Shown one piece after another: positions 63,789 to 64,000 of a DNA stretch of 64,000 nt; positions within the stretch are counted from its first letter, which is position 1; each line of letters begins with the position of its first letter. Location: the NCBI RefSeq assembly GCF_029227915.1, contig NC_079880.1, positions 24,490,501 to 24,554,500 on the forward strand, written 5' to 3'. The position numbers and the translations under genes are program-made. The notes under the pieces are model-generated. The model did not search any database, was not told the DNA's origin, and saw nothing but the letters and a program-made list of their open reading frames with translations. Origin of the DNA: Hydractinia symbiolongicarpus. Lineage: Eukaryota > Cnidaria > Hydrozoa > Anthoathecata > Hydractiniidae.

Positions 63789-64000
63789 GGAACGATTGTC
63801 TTGAACTTCAGTCCGACAGTCAACCTTTCATTAAATTCGATTCAAATTACTTAAACATTTCTTTGTCTGTATTAATCTGAAAGAAAAAAAAAGCTGCAAC
63901 ACACACGTGCCAGTTTAACATTTTGTCATTTGCTAATGCTACAATATTTTGGTATTTTCAAGATTTCTTGTTTTGTTTTTAACTCCTAAGGCGTATAAGC
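63789..64000 (-). other. Presumed 5' flank of the exon at 63707-63788
   Basis: No coding sequence is recognised. An in-frame stop occurs upstream of the ATG on the minus strand, consistent with a 5' UTR or promoter, but no TATA box or initiator is evident. Confidence 0.35.

Overview
This is AT-rich eukaryotic genomic DNA with intron-split genes, dense non-LTR, LTR and foldback repeats, and no bacterial operon structure. An astacin protease ending in two ShK-type cysteine domains, single-copy metazoan genes (CAP, SMNDC1, a Tudor-repeat protein) and small introns full of old transposons suggest an early-branching metazoan. A cnidarian, perhaps a hydrozoan, fits best. This assignment is an inference from gene content only.

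Layout, left to right. (1) 414-4941 (+): the 3' half of a germline-type Tudor-repeat gene, nine exons, with phase-consistent junctions. (2) 6365-19288 (+): a complete adenylyl cyclase-associated protein (CAP) gene, fourteen coding exons and 479 residues. A degraded LINE sits in its first intron and a candidate alternative first exon lies at 12449-12623. (3) 21579-23959 (+): a broken MFS-type transporter. (4) 24290-36950: a transposon-rich block. It holds an LTR end with a lysine-tRNA-type primer binding site, two copies of a tRNA-like foldback SINE, three head-to-tail members (3.0, 2.0 and 2.5 kb) of one repeat family, a gutted BEL/Pao retrotransposon, and a pair of MITEs flanking an array of short palindromes. 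The first long repeat carries a (TA)183 tract where its near-identical sibling has (TA)7. (5) 37588-44054 (+): a complete SMNDC1/SPF30 gene, ten exons and 247 residues. (6) 44466-48070: a 24-bp minisatellite, a long inverted repeat enclosing a perfect 40-bp palindrome around a tRNA-like core, and a Tigger-like MITE. (7) 51079-54204 (+): a five-exon gene for a basic, Ser/Pro-rich protein of unknown function. (8) 56899-59097 (-): an astacin/ShKT metalloprotease with frame disruptions near its propeptide cleavage region. (9) 63707-63788 (-): a likely first coding exon of a gene running leftward.

The genes look like independent housekeeping or tissue genes rather than a pathway. CAP recycles actin, SMNDC1 acts in spliceosome assembly, the Tudor protein probably binds methylated PIWI-type proteins in germ granules, and the astacin is secreted. 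The most unusual content is in the repeats. One family shares termini (CTAGCTG at the start, TTAATATATA at the end) and is found head-to-tail both in the 25-33 kb block and, as very short members, in the last CAP intron. A second is a foldback tRNA-like SINE.

Exon coordinates were derived by eye from GT/AG boundaries and frame continuity. No alignment, RNA-seq or database search was available.
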